Counted from the stretch's first letter, positions 15,142 to 22,528 are shown. The stretch is DNA of 22,724 nt from JBLHKE01 sp047619485 (GCA_047619485.1 JBLHKE010000031.1:1-22724); one strand, 5' to 3'. The notes: generated by a model from the letters alone, not told the origin. Numbers and translations are program-made.

Positions 15142-16002
15142 GTGCACACGGTCTGGGAGTTGATTGAACGCGACCTCGGGTTCCGAATTGAGATCCGGGG
15201 TGTTCACGGCGGATGCATCAATCATTGCGCTGTCCTCACCGGGTCGGTCGGCCAGCTGTTCGTCAAGACCAACTCGTGGAAGAACTTCGAGACGTTCGTG
15301 GTGGAAGAGCGCGCGCTGGCTCAGATGGCGAAGGTCGGCGCGATCCAGGCGCCAGAGGTTTGCGAGCTCGGTTGCATCGGTGACTATTCGCTTCTAGCGC
15401 TGGAGTACATTCCGATGCGTCCCACGCGCAACGGTGGGTGCCCTGTGCTCGGCGAGCAGCTGGCAAGGATGCACCTCGCGCCTCCTGAGGAGGCTCGCTT
15501 CGGCTGGTGGGGTCGGAATTTCATTGGTGCTACCCCGCAGATAAACCGCTGGTGTGACGACTGGGCGACCTTCTTCGCGGAGCAGCGCATTGGCTTTCAG
15601 CTGGAGTTCGCTGCCGATTCTGGATCGGCGTTCGCACACGGAGATCGGCTGGTCGCACGCATCCCGGATTGGCTCGAAGGGCACGAGCCAGAGCCGTCGT
15701 TGCTCCACGGCGACCTGTGGAGCGGCAATGCAGGGTTTGCAGAAGACGGGCAACCAGCGATCTACGATCCCGCCTGCTACTATGGCGAACGCGAGACGGA
15801 CATCGCTTTCACCGAAATGTTCGGTGGCTTTGAACCCGCATTCTACTCGGGATACCGGTCGGTTTTCCCCCTAGACGATGGCTACGAACGGCGCCGCGAC
15901 CTCTACAATCTCTACCACGTGCTCAATCACTACAATCTGTTCAGCGATAGCTACCGCGAACAGGGCGAACGAATGATCCGCCAGCTGCTGGTCGGTTTTT
16001 GA
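15142..16002 (+). CDS. Fructosamine/ribulosamine 3-kinase family protein
   Basis: The 286-residue protein, starting at GTG 15142, has the FN3K-family kinase fold: Lys42 in LFVKTN for ATP, the catalytic loop LLHGDLWSGN (Asp191), the metal-binding IYDPA (Asp209), and the family signature YYGERETDIAFTEMFGGF. These enzymes phosphorylate the 3-hydroxyl of ketoamines on glycated proteins, which makes the adduct unstable and restores the free amine. Bacterial members usually prefer ribulosamine or erythrulosamine. The tight spacing after the LMW phosphatase gene supports a joint role in deglycation. No signal peptide is seen; cytoplasmic. The start lacks a good Shine-Dalgarno site and may be translationally coupled to the upstream gene. 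Confidence 0.93.
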   Translation: MHTVWELIERDLGFRIEIRGVHGGCINHCAVLTGSVGQLFVKTNSWKNFETFVVEERALAQMAKVGAIQAPEVCELGCIGDYSLLALEYIPMRPTRNGGCPVLGEQLARMHLAPPEEARFGWWGRNFIGATPQINRWCDDWATFFAEQRIGFQLEFAADSGSAFAHGDRLVARIPDWLEGHEPEPSLLHGDLWSGNAGFAEDGQPAIYDPACYYGERETDIAFTEMFGGFEPAFYSGYRSVFPLDDGYERRRDLYNLYHVLNHYNLFSDSYREQGERMIRQLLVGF

Positions 16003-16058
16003 TCGCGGGCGGCAGCCGAGACGACTTGCGTTCATCATCGAGATCGGTAAGGTCTACA

Positions 16059-16064
16059 TATAAT
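16059..16064 (+). promoter_or_regulatory. TATAAT -10 box placed for leaderless transcription
   Basis: A perfect TATAAT ends 7 bases before the ATG at 16071, so the predicted transcription start coincides with the start codon. No Shine-Dalgarno site and no good -35 hexamer are visible. AT-rich sequence surrounds the box in an otherwise GC-rich region. Confidence 0.5.
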
Positions 16065-16070
16065 TAAGTT

Positions 16071-17369
16071 ATGTTAAGCACTGGCACCGAAGATCCCCCC
16101 GTCGTGAAGCTGTGTATCGACGACATCCAGGCGGAGGCCGATGCCGAACTTGCTGAGGTTTTTGGTGGTGAAGGTGGCGCTGAAATGCACTTCCGCTCAA
16201 AGTGGTACGTCGGTGGTATCTGGCCGTTCCGCCGCCTTTCGTTTGAGTGCCCAGGTTGCAGCCGCTGGCTGTCCGCCAGCCTAGCCCACTCCGACCGGCT
16301 CGGCATCTGCCCGAGTTGCGCTCTGACCCTGGCGACGCCCAACGTGGGTCAGGATTCGCCAGCTGAACTGGTTTCTTCTGCGAAAGAAATCTCGGCACTG
16401 CCCGCGCGCCGGCTTCCACAATCACATCAAGTGGCGGTGGCGACTCTAGGCAGTTTGGGAGCCGCAGCGAGATCGGCCCCGGCTGAGCAGGCATCCGATT
16501 TCAAACGCTTCGGCAGCACCGATGAGGAGGGCGAGTGGGGCATCAGCATGGACGCCAGCCTCGTGCCTATCCGCGTCGTGACTCGTTTCCAGTCGATCGT
16601 CCCGTGGCTGACACTGATCGCGCTGCTCGCCGCCGCGGGATTTGTCGGCAAGGCTTTCACCGCGATGGGTGAGCGGCGGGACGACACCCCGATCCCGTCC
16701 ACTCACCCTGCAAAGCTTCAGCCAAAACACCAGCACGGTAGCGATCTGTGGGTAGTCCTCGACTCGCTCTCAACCGCCACAACGCCGGACGAACTTAGCA
16801 CGATGGTGCGCGATTCAGCTGAGATGCTTCCTAAGATGCAGGCCTTTTACGCCGCCCGCCCGGGGGTTCAGCTACCGCACAAATTCGAACGCGCGCGCCC
16901 TGGTTTGAAAATCTACATGCTCAACGGCACGCGCTTTGCCCGCTTCGAGGGCCGTTGCGATGGGCGCCCAGTTAAATTCACTTTCGAGGAAACCACCTAC
17001 GGCTGGCGCCTCGACTGGGAGAGCGTAATCGGATACTCCGGAACCAGTTGGAGCGATTTCCTTAGCCAGCGACCTCCCGGCGAACACCAGTTTCGTGTGA
17101 TTGGAAAGATGTCGAGCGACGACCTGATCGAATACAATCGCGAGCGCTATGTCTGCATGCAGTTGACAGATCATTTCGAGACCGGCGACGCCTTCGTCCT
17201 AGTGGACAAATTCGGCCTGTCGGCGGCAAAGCTGGAAAAATTTTTCGAGGTCCACTCGAAGGGTATTTCGCCACGAACTTGGATCATACCCGTACTAAAA
17301 CGATCCGACCAGCACGATCAGCTATTCGAGATGGTCGACCTGAAGTCCGGGAGCTGGCTGATCCCGTAG
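16071..17369 (+). CDS. Zinc-ribbon, single-pass membrane protein of unknown function
   Basis: This 432-residue protein has an N-terminal zinc ribbon (CPGC at 60-63 and CPSC at 80-83), a disordered Ala/Ser-rich linker, and one transmembrane helix (about 173-195, IVPWLTLIALLAAAGFVGKAF). The C-terminal domain of about 220 residues is rich in aromatic residues (FEGRCDGRPVKFTFEETTYG, YGWRLDWESVIGYSGTSW). The ribbon should face the cytoplasm and the C-terminal domain the periplasm, but topology is inferred. The C-terminal domain looks like a folded beta-rich module of no family I can name. Start: ATG 16071, directly after an apparent -10 box. Together with the short 5849-6355 and 21068-21466 proteins it adds to a set of uncharacterised envelope proteins in this window. 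Confidence 0.8.
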   Translation: MLSTGTEDPPVVKLCIDDIQAEADAELAEVFGGEGGAEMHFRSKWYVGGIWPFRRLSFECPGCSRWLSASLAHSDRLGICPSCALTLATPNVGQDSPAELVSSAKEISALPARRLPQSHQVAVATLGSLGAAARSAPAEQASDFKRFGSTDEEGEWGISMDASLVPIRVVTRFQSIVPWLTLIALLAAAGFVGKAFTAMGERRDDTPIPSTHPAKLQPKHQHGSDLWVVLDSLSTATTPDELSTMVRDSAEMLPKMQAFYAARPGVQLPHKFERARPGLKIYMLNGTRFARFEGRCDGRPVKFTFEETTYGWRLDWESVIGYSGTSWSDFLSQRPPGEHQFRVIGKMSSDDLIEYNRERYVCMQLTDHFETGDAFVLVDKFGLSAAKLEKFFEVHSKGISPRTWIIPVLKRSDQHDQLFEMVDLKSGSWLIP

Positions 17370-17402
17370 CGCAGATTTCTGATACATTCAGAGCGAGCCG
17401 CC

Positions 17403-17456
17403 TGCGAAACTCTCCACGATCAAGGCCAACACTGTAGCTGTAGGGTTTCGCAAGGA
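17403..17456 (+). repeat. REP-like stem-loop with GTAG motif (copy E, divergent)
   Basis: TGCGAAAC (17403-17410) pairs perfectly with GTTTCGCA (17445-17452). Inside the loop, ACTGTAGCTG (17431-17440) is identical to the head of copy B. It lies about 50 bases beyond the stop codon of the RAYT gene, where REP elements commonly sit. The remainder does not match the other copies well. Confidence 0.45.
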
Positions 17457-17503
17457 TCGATGAAAGTTGATGAGAAATGCAGGCTAGGCGAGCAGGCCGG
17501 TGA

Positions 17504-18505
17504 TCAACCGCCGGGATCGACCGGATTCACCCGCAGCGCCCGCGCCGCTCGCAGCTCGCCCCATTCCCCGCCGCGCATCTTTGCCCCTGCGGGCTTTCGT
17601 GACTTGGAAAAATGCTCTCCGAGAACCTCGAAAACTAATTTTAAGAACGTCTCCCGCCCCACCGCCATCCCGGCCGTGAAGTACCTGATCCGGCAGCGCA
17701 ACAGCTGCGCCAGCGAGAGCCTTCCACCCTCTGCCCACACCTTAGCAACCGCTTCCCGTGCTAGTCCAGCACGAGCCGAACTCTCCTCCCCGATCCCGAA
17801 GAGAATCTTGCGGTACCGCGGGCCAACATCACCCCAGTGCGCCCCGGTCTTGATGTCTTCCAGAATGCGGGAGAGACCTCTGCGGGCGATCCGGTCACCA
17901 GCCACCGCCTCGCTGTAGCCGCTCCAGCGATAGTCCTTCGGGTCGTCCGCCAGTCCGGCCCGCACCGAATTCAAATCGATGTAGGCCGCCACCTTCAGCA
18001 ACGAGTTCCAGTAACCTTCCACCAGAACGCTCTTAAACCGTGATTCCCAGAGGACTCCGACCCGCTCGTGTTCGCGGTTGAACCAAAGCGTGAATTTCTG
18101 CTTGAGCGTTTTCATAAACTCGCTCAGATCCCACATGCGTTTTAGATAACGATTCCGCAGATCCCGCAAGATTTCTCCGCCGAGACGTTGCGCCTCAGAG
18201 AACTCCCACTCGATCGCGATCATCGAGCCCGGCGCATACAGGGCACTGCAGCGATCCAATATCTCGGCATTCGTCGGCTCGGTCTCGGGCCGAGGAGGCA
18301 CCTCCAGTAGCAGGTGGAAGTGATTCGAGAGGATCGTCCAAGTCAACACTCTTACCCCCGAGAACGCCTCCACCTGACGCATCGTCTTGCGGAACACATC
18401 TCGTTCGTGCGCCTCAAAGACAAAATTCCGATCCACAACCCGACTAACGCAGTGGTAATACGAACTACAAGAAATAGCAGGAAGGACGAATCGCGGCAGA
18501 GGCAT
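17504..18505 (-). CDS. REP-associated tyrosine transposase (RAYT, Y1 HUH family)
   Basis: ATG at 18505 gives 333 residues; the frame extends upstream to 18754, but that part is antisense to the glutamate dehydrogenase gene and not family-like. The Y1 transposase core has the HUH pair His62-Phe-His64 in LSNHFHLLLEVP, the conserved FMKTLKQKFTLWFNR...GVLWESRFKSVLVEG block, and catalytic Tyr175 in AAYIDLNSVRAGL, so the active site is intact. A C-terminal region of about 120 residues (LRCRIRYFTAGMAVGRETF) is typical of one RAYT group. RAYTs are usually single-copy, vertically kept relatives of IS200/IS605 transposases that nick single-stranded REP hairpins. There are no terminal IS ends around it. 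Several GTAG-headed repeats in this window are its likely substrates (inference). Confidence 0.92.
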   Translation of the reverse strand: MPLPRFVLPAISCSSYYHCVSRVVDRNFVFEAHERDVFRKTMRQVEAFSGVRVLTWTILSNHFHLLLEVPPRPETEPTNAEILDRCSALYAPGSMIAIEWEFSEAQRLGGEILRDLRNRYLKRMWDLSEFMKTLKQKFTLWFNREHERVGVLWESRFKSVLVEGYWNSLLKVAAYIDLNSVRAGLADDPKDYRWSGYSEAVAGDRIARRGLSRILEDIKTGAHWGDVGPRYRKILFGIGEESSARAGLAREAVAKVWAEGGRLSLAQLLRCRIRYFTAGMAVGRETFLKLVFEVLGEHFSKSRKPAGAKMRGGEWGELRAARALRVNPVDPGG

Positions 18506-18592
18506 ACATATACCCTGGACATATGTTTCTCCAAGTTCAAGTTTTTTTTTCGGCTGCCCGGTCTGATCCGCGCTATATAGGAAGATAGATTG

Positions 18593-19861
18593 ATGACCAG
18601 CAGCAACAACGACCTCCTCTATGAATTCGTGCAGCGCAAGATCGCCGAGATCGGCGAGCGCATGGACCTGAATCCCTCGATGCGCACCATTCTGTCCCAG
18701 CCGAAGAACGAGATCATTGTCAACTTCCCGGTGAAGATGGATAATGGCGAGCACCGGCTATTCAAAGGTTACCGCATCCAGCACAACAACGCCCTCGGCC
18801 CTTACAAGGGTGGCATGCGCTATCACCCGGACGTGCGGCTGGACGAGGTCAAGGCGCTGGCGATGCTGATGACGATCAAGTGCGCACTCATCGGGTTGCC
18901 GCTCGGCGGAGCGAAGGGCGGGATCAAGTTCGACCCGCATGAACTCAGCGCACGGGAACTGCAACGGGTAACGCGCCGTTTCACGGTCGCGCTGACCAAC
19001 AACATCGGCCCCGGCCACGACATTCCGGCGCCCGACATGGGCACCGACGCGCAGACGATGGTGTGGATGATGGACACCTTCATGAACCTGTGCCCACCAT
19101 CCGAGCGCTTTAGCGGTCGTGGGGTCGTCACCGGTAAATCGGTCGACTGTGGCGGCACGTTCGGGCGTGAATCGGCGACCGGCTATGGTACGATCATCTG
19201 CCTGCAAGAGTGGGCACGCCACACCGGATTCGATCTCGATGGCAGCAAATTTTCCGTGCAAGGATTTGGTAACGTTGGCTACCACGCGGCGACCGCACTC
19301 CACGATCTCGGTGCGAAAATGGTGGCGGTGAATGACCATTCCGGTGTAATCATCAATGATCAAGGCATCGATCCCTACGAACTGAAACAGCACACTGCCA
19401 GAACGGGTGAACTCGCCGGCTTCCACGGTCTGGAGGCGCGCTCGATCGAGGAGTTCTACAGCGCCGACGCCGATGTCTTTATCCCAGCAGCACTGGAGAA
19501 TACCGTCGGCCCGTCCCAGGCCGACATGATTAAGGCTCGGGTCGTCGTCGAGGGGGCGAATGGACCAGTCACCGAGGCTGGCGAAAAAGTGCTGCTGGAA
19601 AATGGGATCGACATCATCCCGGACGTGCTCGCCAACGCGGGTGGTGTCACGGTCTCCTACTTCGAATGGATCCAGAACATCCGCAGTGAATCGTGGGATC
19701 TCGAACGGGTAAACCAGCGCCTCGAGAAGATGTTGACCAAGGCGTATGCGAAGGTGCTCGAAATCTACATCGAGGGCGAGGTGACGATGCGTGATGCCTG
19801 CTACATGCGCGCCATGCAGAAGCTGGCGAAGGTCTATGAGATGCGCGACGTGTTCCCTTAG
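18593..19861 (+). CDS. gdhA: Glutamate dehydrogenase (NAD(P)-dependent, hexameric type)
   Basis: The enzyme interconverts glutamate and 2-oxoglutarate plus ammonia, linking nitrogen and carbon metabolism in the cytoplasm. The 422-residue protein has the substrate-binding KGYRIQHNNALGPYKGGMRYHP region, catalytic Lys108 in GLPLGGAKGG, catalytic Asp148 in IPAPDMGTD, and a dinucleotide fold with VQGFGNVG (222-229) followed by ANGPVTEAGEKVL. Length and motifs fit the approximately 420-residue class rather than the 450-residue E. coli type. Cofactor preference cannot be read safely. The in-frame TTG at 18590 precedes ATG 18593; AGGAAG (18579-18584) gives 8-base spacing to the ATG, so I prefer it. 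It is divergent from the RAYT gene and followed by a MITE-like palindrome. Confidence 0.96.
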   Translation: MTSSNNDLLYEFVQRKIAEIGERMDLNPSMRTILSQPKNEIIVNFPVKMDNGEHRLFKGYRIQHNNALGPYKGGMRYHPDVRLDEVKALAMLMTIKCALIGLPLGGAKGGIKFDPHELSARELQRVTRRFTVALTNNIGPGHDIPAPDMGTDAQTMVWMMDTFMNLCPPSERFSGRGVVTGKSVDCGGTFGRESATGYGTIICLQEWARHTGFDLDGSKFSVQGFGNVGYHAATALHDLGAKMVAVNDHSGVIINDQGIDPYELKQHTARTGELAGFHGLEARSIEEFYSADADVFIPAALENTVGPSQADMIKARVVVEGANGPVTEAGEKVLLENGIDIIPDVLANAGGVTVSYFEWIQNIRSESWDLERVNQRLEKMLTKAYAKVLEIYIEGEVTMRDACYMRAMQKLAKVYEMRDVFP

Positions 19862-19898
19862 GGCATGTTCGAAAATAACTTGGACATATCTGCTTGTC

Positions 19899-20065
19899 CT
19901 AGGAGCCTGTCGGACTTAGAGGATTCGAGCAAAACGTTTTAGAATTCCGATCCAGATCCGTTTGCTGGGGAGGATTTAAATGGATTTAATGACGATTCAG
20001 CGGGCGGATCTGGGCGAATTCTAAAATGATTCTTGCCGGAGCGGGTAAGTCCGACAGGCTCCTAG
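19899..20065. mobile_element. MITE-like palindromic element with 20-bp terminal inverted repeats
   Basis: CTAGGAGCCTGTCGGACTTA (19899-19918) is repeated as an exact reverse complement at 20046-20065, bounding 167 bases. Inner arms also pair: TTTTAGAATTC (19937-19947) with 20016-20026, and CCAGATCCG (19952-19960) with 20005-20013. So the whole unit can fold into a long imperfect hairpin centred near 19982. No transposase is encoded. The outermost CTAG is a palindrome present at both ends and could be a target duplication around a GAGCCTGTCGG... terminus. It is therefore probably a non-autonomous element. It may also act as a terminator for the dehydrogenase gene 37 bases upstream. Confidence 0.8.
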
Positions 20066-20279
20066 AACCTCCCAACAGCGTTGGAGTTTCTTTCAAGTAG
20101 TCCCGTAAACAAAGCAACCTCTGCCTTGGAGGTAGGCTCAATGGCTGCCCAGCTATTGACCAACCTATTTCCGAACAAGCCCTTAGGTAGACGTCATCGC
20201 CCCGATCAACTAGCGTCCCCTTACAAACCCAACTCGCCATTGTAATAGCTGCTCCAGCGCAAGTCGTTAAGGTATCGGA
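20066..20279. other. Gene-free stretch next to the MITE, possible gene remnant
   Basis: No intact gene is supported. A minus-strand frame starting at 20240 runs through this stretch and into the MITE before stopping at 19986. Another minus frame here (LFGNRLVNSWAAIEPTSKAE..., ending just before the MITE boundary) looks somewhat protein-like but has no start. It may be a decayed coding sequence. Confidence 0.35.
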
Positions 20280-20429
20280 ATGCTATTCAAGATGTTGGTA
20301 TCACCGTTAGTTTGGTTGTTCATTGCCAGTTCGATTTCGCACGTGGGTTCGTCGGTATGCTATCGTGCGGTGGAAATTTTCTACCTAGCGGCAGAGGTCG
20401 ATCCCGGAGGGGAGGGGAGAGACGCATGA
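20280..20429 (+). CDS. Short hydrophobic protein, overlaps the next gene
   Basis: A 49-residue frame from ATG 20280 to TGA 20429 (MLFKMLVSPLVWLFIASSIS...). AAGG seven bases before the ATG is one of the better ribosome-binding sites in the window. Residues 5-20 are hydrophobic, enough for one membrane segment or a signal, and the end is hydrophilic (EVDPGGEGRDA). Its stop overlaps the start of the next gene in an ATGA, so the two are probably translationally coupled. The SPLVW motif near the N-terminus recurs as SPLTW in the next protein, suggesting related short membrane proteins. No family recognised. Too short for certainty, but the site and coupling argue that it is real. Confidence 0.5.
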   Translation: MLFKMLVSPLVWLFIASSISHVGSSVCYRAVEIFYLAAEVDPGGEGRDA

Positions 20430-20824
20430 GCGGTGAAATCGTCACCTCCCCACTGACTTGGTGCATCGTTGGGATCGCGTTCATCGGCAGCCTGTTCGCC
20501 TGTCGTGGGCTCGCTGACCGTTTCTGGTTTACACTAGTGATGCCGGTCGTCTACGCGATGCTATTCTTCCTGTGCCTTCTCATCATCGGCGGGATCGCGG
20601 GCAACTTCTTCCCACCGAGCCACGGCGAATCTCTAACGATCCTAGCCATCCTGCTCTCATCGATCACCTGTTTGAGCATCTTCGTCCTACAGGTCTGCTC
20701 GATGGCGAAAGACACGTGTGGTGGATCGCGCGGCTACTCGATCCGGACAACTCGCAAGCGCTACGCCAATATTCGGCCAGCGACGCTTCAGCGGCTGCCA
20801 ACGCGCAAGCGTTGGAGCGGCTAG
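20426..20824 (+). CDS. Small membrane protein, probably frameshifted at its C-terminus
   Basis: ATG 20426 follows a strong GGAGGGGAGGGG ribosome-binding stretch and overlaps the upstream stop. The 132-residue frame has three hydrophobic segments (about 9-24, 34-60 and 68-90; for example LVMPVVYAMLFFLCLLIIGG). From residue 97 it turns abruptly into a basic, protein-unlike tail (TCGGSRGYSIRTTRKRYAN...). The frame one base back from about 20713 instead reads VWWIARLLDPDNSQALRQYS..., which looks like a natural cytoplasmic continuation. So the gene has probably lost one base, by mutation or sequencing error, rather than being shifted by the ribosome; no classic slippery heptamer is present. An earlier start at 20312 is possible in frame but ignores the ribosome-binding site. 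Function unknown. Confidence 0.55.
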   Translation: MSGEIVTSPLTWCIVGIAFIGSLFACRGLADRFWFTLVMPVVYAMLFFLCLLIIGGIAGNFFPPSHGESLTILAILLSSITCLSIFVLQVCSMAKDTCGGSRGYSIRTTRKRYANIRPATLQRLPTRKRWSG

Positions 20825-21067
20825 CAATTGATCTGTCATGGCATGACCTACATCCATCGGCCAGGCGGGGCAGGCGATTGCCCCTAGGCAAAGAACCGAT
20901 CTCGCGGGAGGCAACTATCTGCCCACATTGGCGGAGCGATTTGAAGAATCACGAAGAGTGGCAGGCGTGCCAACAGTCGGAGACATCGGCCGGATGCGCG
21001 ATGAAGGCACTAGTCCTGTTCTTCGGCTTCACTGCCCGCTTGGGTACCAATTCTAAGCGTCGCTGGG
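20714..21067 (+). pseudogene. Likely displaced C-terminal part of the preceding membrane-protein gene
   Basis: After the suspected frameshift near 20713 the other frame continues with WWIARLLDPDNSQALRQY, an Ala-rich helix (SASDASAAANAQALERLAID), and later REATICPHWRSDLKNHEEWQ. The last piece looks like half of a zinc knuckle whose second cysteine is now Trp (CPHW for CPxC). This frame stays open to 21249, which would run antisense into the gene at 21068-21466, so the true end is probably lost too. I read the segment as decaying rather than active. Confidence 0.4.
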
Positions 21068-21466
21068 TTAGCCCTCTAGGGATATCTTCTCGATGGAGAA
21101 GCGCAGCGCTAGATTGTTGCCGACGAAGTATTCGTAGGTCAGTGTGGCTCCGGATTTCAATAGACGCCGGATCGTTTCGTCCTGCTTGGCGACCTCGATC
21201 TTGTTGGTGCGGAGCAAGGTCTCGCTGCTCGACATCGCCTCCATGCTGAGACCGTGCACGCGGAACTGGTAGATGATCTCTTTGCCTTCTGCTACGGCAC
21301 CGATAATGTCGGTGTGCGGGTTGAGGACGATCGGCACCTGCTCGTTGATTTCGATGGCGTGCTCGTTGAGGTCTGCGACGATGTCTACCTTGAGACGCTG
21401 CCAGGTCACGAAGGAAAACGCGCTGACCATGGCAAGCAATGCGATGAGGAAGGTACTGAATTTCAT
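21068..21466 (-). CDS. Membrane-anchored or secreted hypothetical protein
   Basis: A 132-residue protein with an N-terminal hydrophobic segment (MKFSTFLIALLAMVSAFSFV) that has no clear cleavage site and may remain as an anchor. The exported part reads INEQVPIVLNPHTDIIGAVA, EGKEIIYQFRVHGLS, and ends LLKSGATLTYEYFVGNNLAL and RFSIEKISLEG. The L-L-K-x-G-x-T-L-x-Y-x-Y pattern near the C-terminus recurs in small uncharacterised periplasmic proteins of Gram-negative bacteria. AGGGA eight bases before ATG 21466 is a good ribosome-binding site. It is divergent from the LysR gene with 168 bases between, the usual arrangement for a LysR target, but no binding site was identified. Confidence 0.75.
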   Translation of the reverse strand: MKFSTFLIALLAMVSAFSFVTWQRLKVDIVADLNEHAIEINEQVPIVLNPHTDIIGAVAEGKEIIYQFRVHGLSMEAMSSSETLLRTNKIEVAKQDETIRRLLKSGATLTYEYFVGNNLALRFSIEKISLEG

Positions 21467-21634
21467 GGCTGATCCCTGATCGCCACGTGGCGGATCGACG
21501 CTAGATACTAGTGCTCATCTCCACGTTGTAAACCGGGAGTGTTCTATGCGCATTCTCATCTTTGAGGTTTCATCTTTCTGGCTCCCAGCTAGGATCCCCA
21601 CCCGTGAGCTAGGCAATCAGCAAACGCAAGAGCG

Positions 21635-22525
21635 ATGAACGTCCACCACCTCGAACTATTCTACTACGTCGCCAAGTTCCGCGGGATCACCCCAGCGGTG
21701 CGCAAGATGCCCTACGGCATCCAGCAGCCGGCGGTGAGCGGACAGATCCTCCAGCTCGAGCGCGATCTCGGGGTGAAACTTTTCCAACGCCGCCCCTTCG
21801 CCCTGACGCCTGCCGGGGAGGAACTCTACGACCACATCTCGGGCTTCTTTTCGAAACTCCCCCAAGTCGCAGCACGACTCCGCGGGGAGGAGAGCCAACA
21901 CCTGCGCCTCGCCGCCTCGGCCGCGGTGCTGACGACGCACATCCCGGATATCCTAACTGGCCTGCGCACTGAGTTTCCCGACCTCAGGCTAACCTTGCGC
22001 GATGTCCCGCCGTCCGAGGTCGAACCGCTGCTCATCTCGCAGGAGATCGACGTCGCCATCACGCTGCTGCACCAGAAGCTCGCCGCCGGCGTGCAGGCGA
22101 TTGAGTTGCTGCGCCTTCCGATCATGCTCGTGGCGCATGAGAGCTCGCCGGTGAAACGTTTTTCGCAGATCGCCAAAGAGGGCGACGTGATCACCGAGCC
22201 GCTCATCTCGATGCCGCCGAACGAGACGATCAACCAGCTGTTTCAGGGCGAGCTGGAGAAGCGCCAGCTGCAGTGGCAGCCGAAGGTCGAGGTCAACTCC
22301 CTCGACCTCGTGCAGAGCTATGCGGCGCACGGCTACGGGCTGGGTCTGGCGGTAGATATCCCGGGACGCCAGTTGGCACCTGAACTGCGCCGCATCCCGC
22401 TGAGCGGCTTCCCGCCACTGCGCATCGCCCTGCTCCACCAAGGGGAACTCAACCCGGTCGCGCAGCGATTCTCCGAGGCCGTCAAAGCCTATGCAAGCGC
22501 CCTAACAAAACAAAAAAAGAAATAG
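21635..22525 (+). CDS. LysR-family transcriptional regulator
   Basis: The 296-residue length is standard. An N-terminal winged helix-turn-helix (about 4-62) shows the LysR pattern LELFYYVAKFRGITPAV...QQPAVSGQILQLERDLGVKLFQRR...LTPAGEELY. It is followed by a linker helix and a substrate-binding domain (about 88-290, LRLAASAAVLTTHIPDILTGLRTEFPDLRLTL, EIDVAITLL, YAAHGYGLGLAV). The effector cannot be inferred. Candidate targets are the divergent gene at 21068-21466 and the HAD gene that starts three bases after its stop and is probably cotranscribed. The Lys-rich C-terminus (KQKKK) is unremarkable. Confidence 0.94.
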   Translation: MNVHHLELFYYVAKFRGITPAVRKMPYGIQQPAVSGQILQLERDLGVKLFQRRPFALTPAGEELYDHISGFFSKLPQVAARLRGEESQHLRLAASAAVLTTHIPDILTGLRTEFPDLRLTLRDVPPSEVEPLLISQEIDVAITLLHQKLAAGVQAIELLRLPIMLVAHESSPVKRFSQIAKEGDVITEPLISMPPNETINQLFQGELEKRQLQWQPKVEVNSLDLVQSYAAHGYGLGLAVDIPGRQLAPELRRIPLSGFPPLRIALLHQGELNPVAQRFSEAVKAYASALTKQKKK

Positions 22526-22528
22526 CCG

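Noticed and set aside
18506..18754. N-terminal extension of the RAYT frame
   Set aside because: It is antisense to the start of glutamate dehydrogenase, and the family homology begins just after ATG 18505.
19986..20240. 84-residue minus-strand frame crossing the MITE boundary
   Set aside because: Its last third is MITE sequence and it has no family resemblance; at best a remnant of an interrupted gene.
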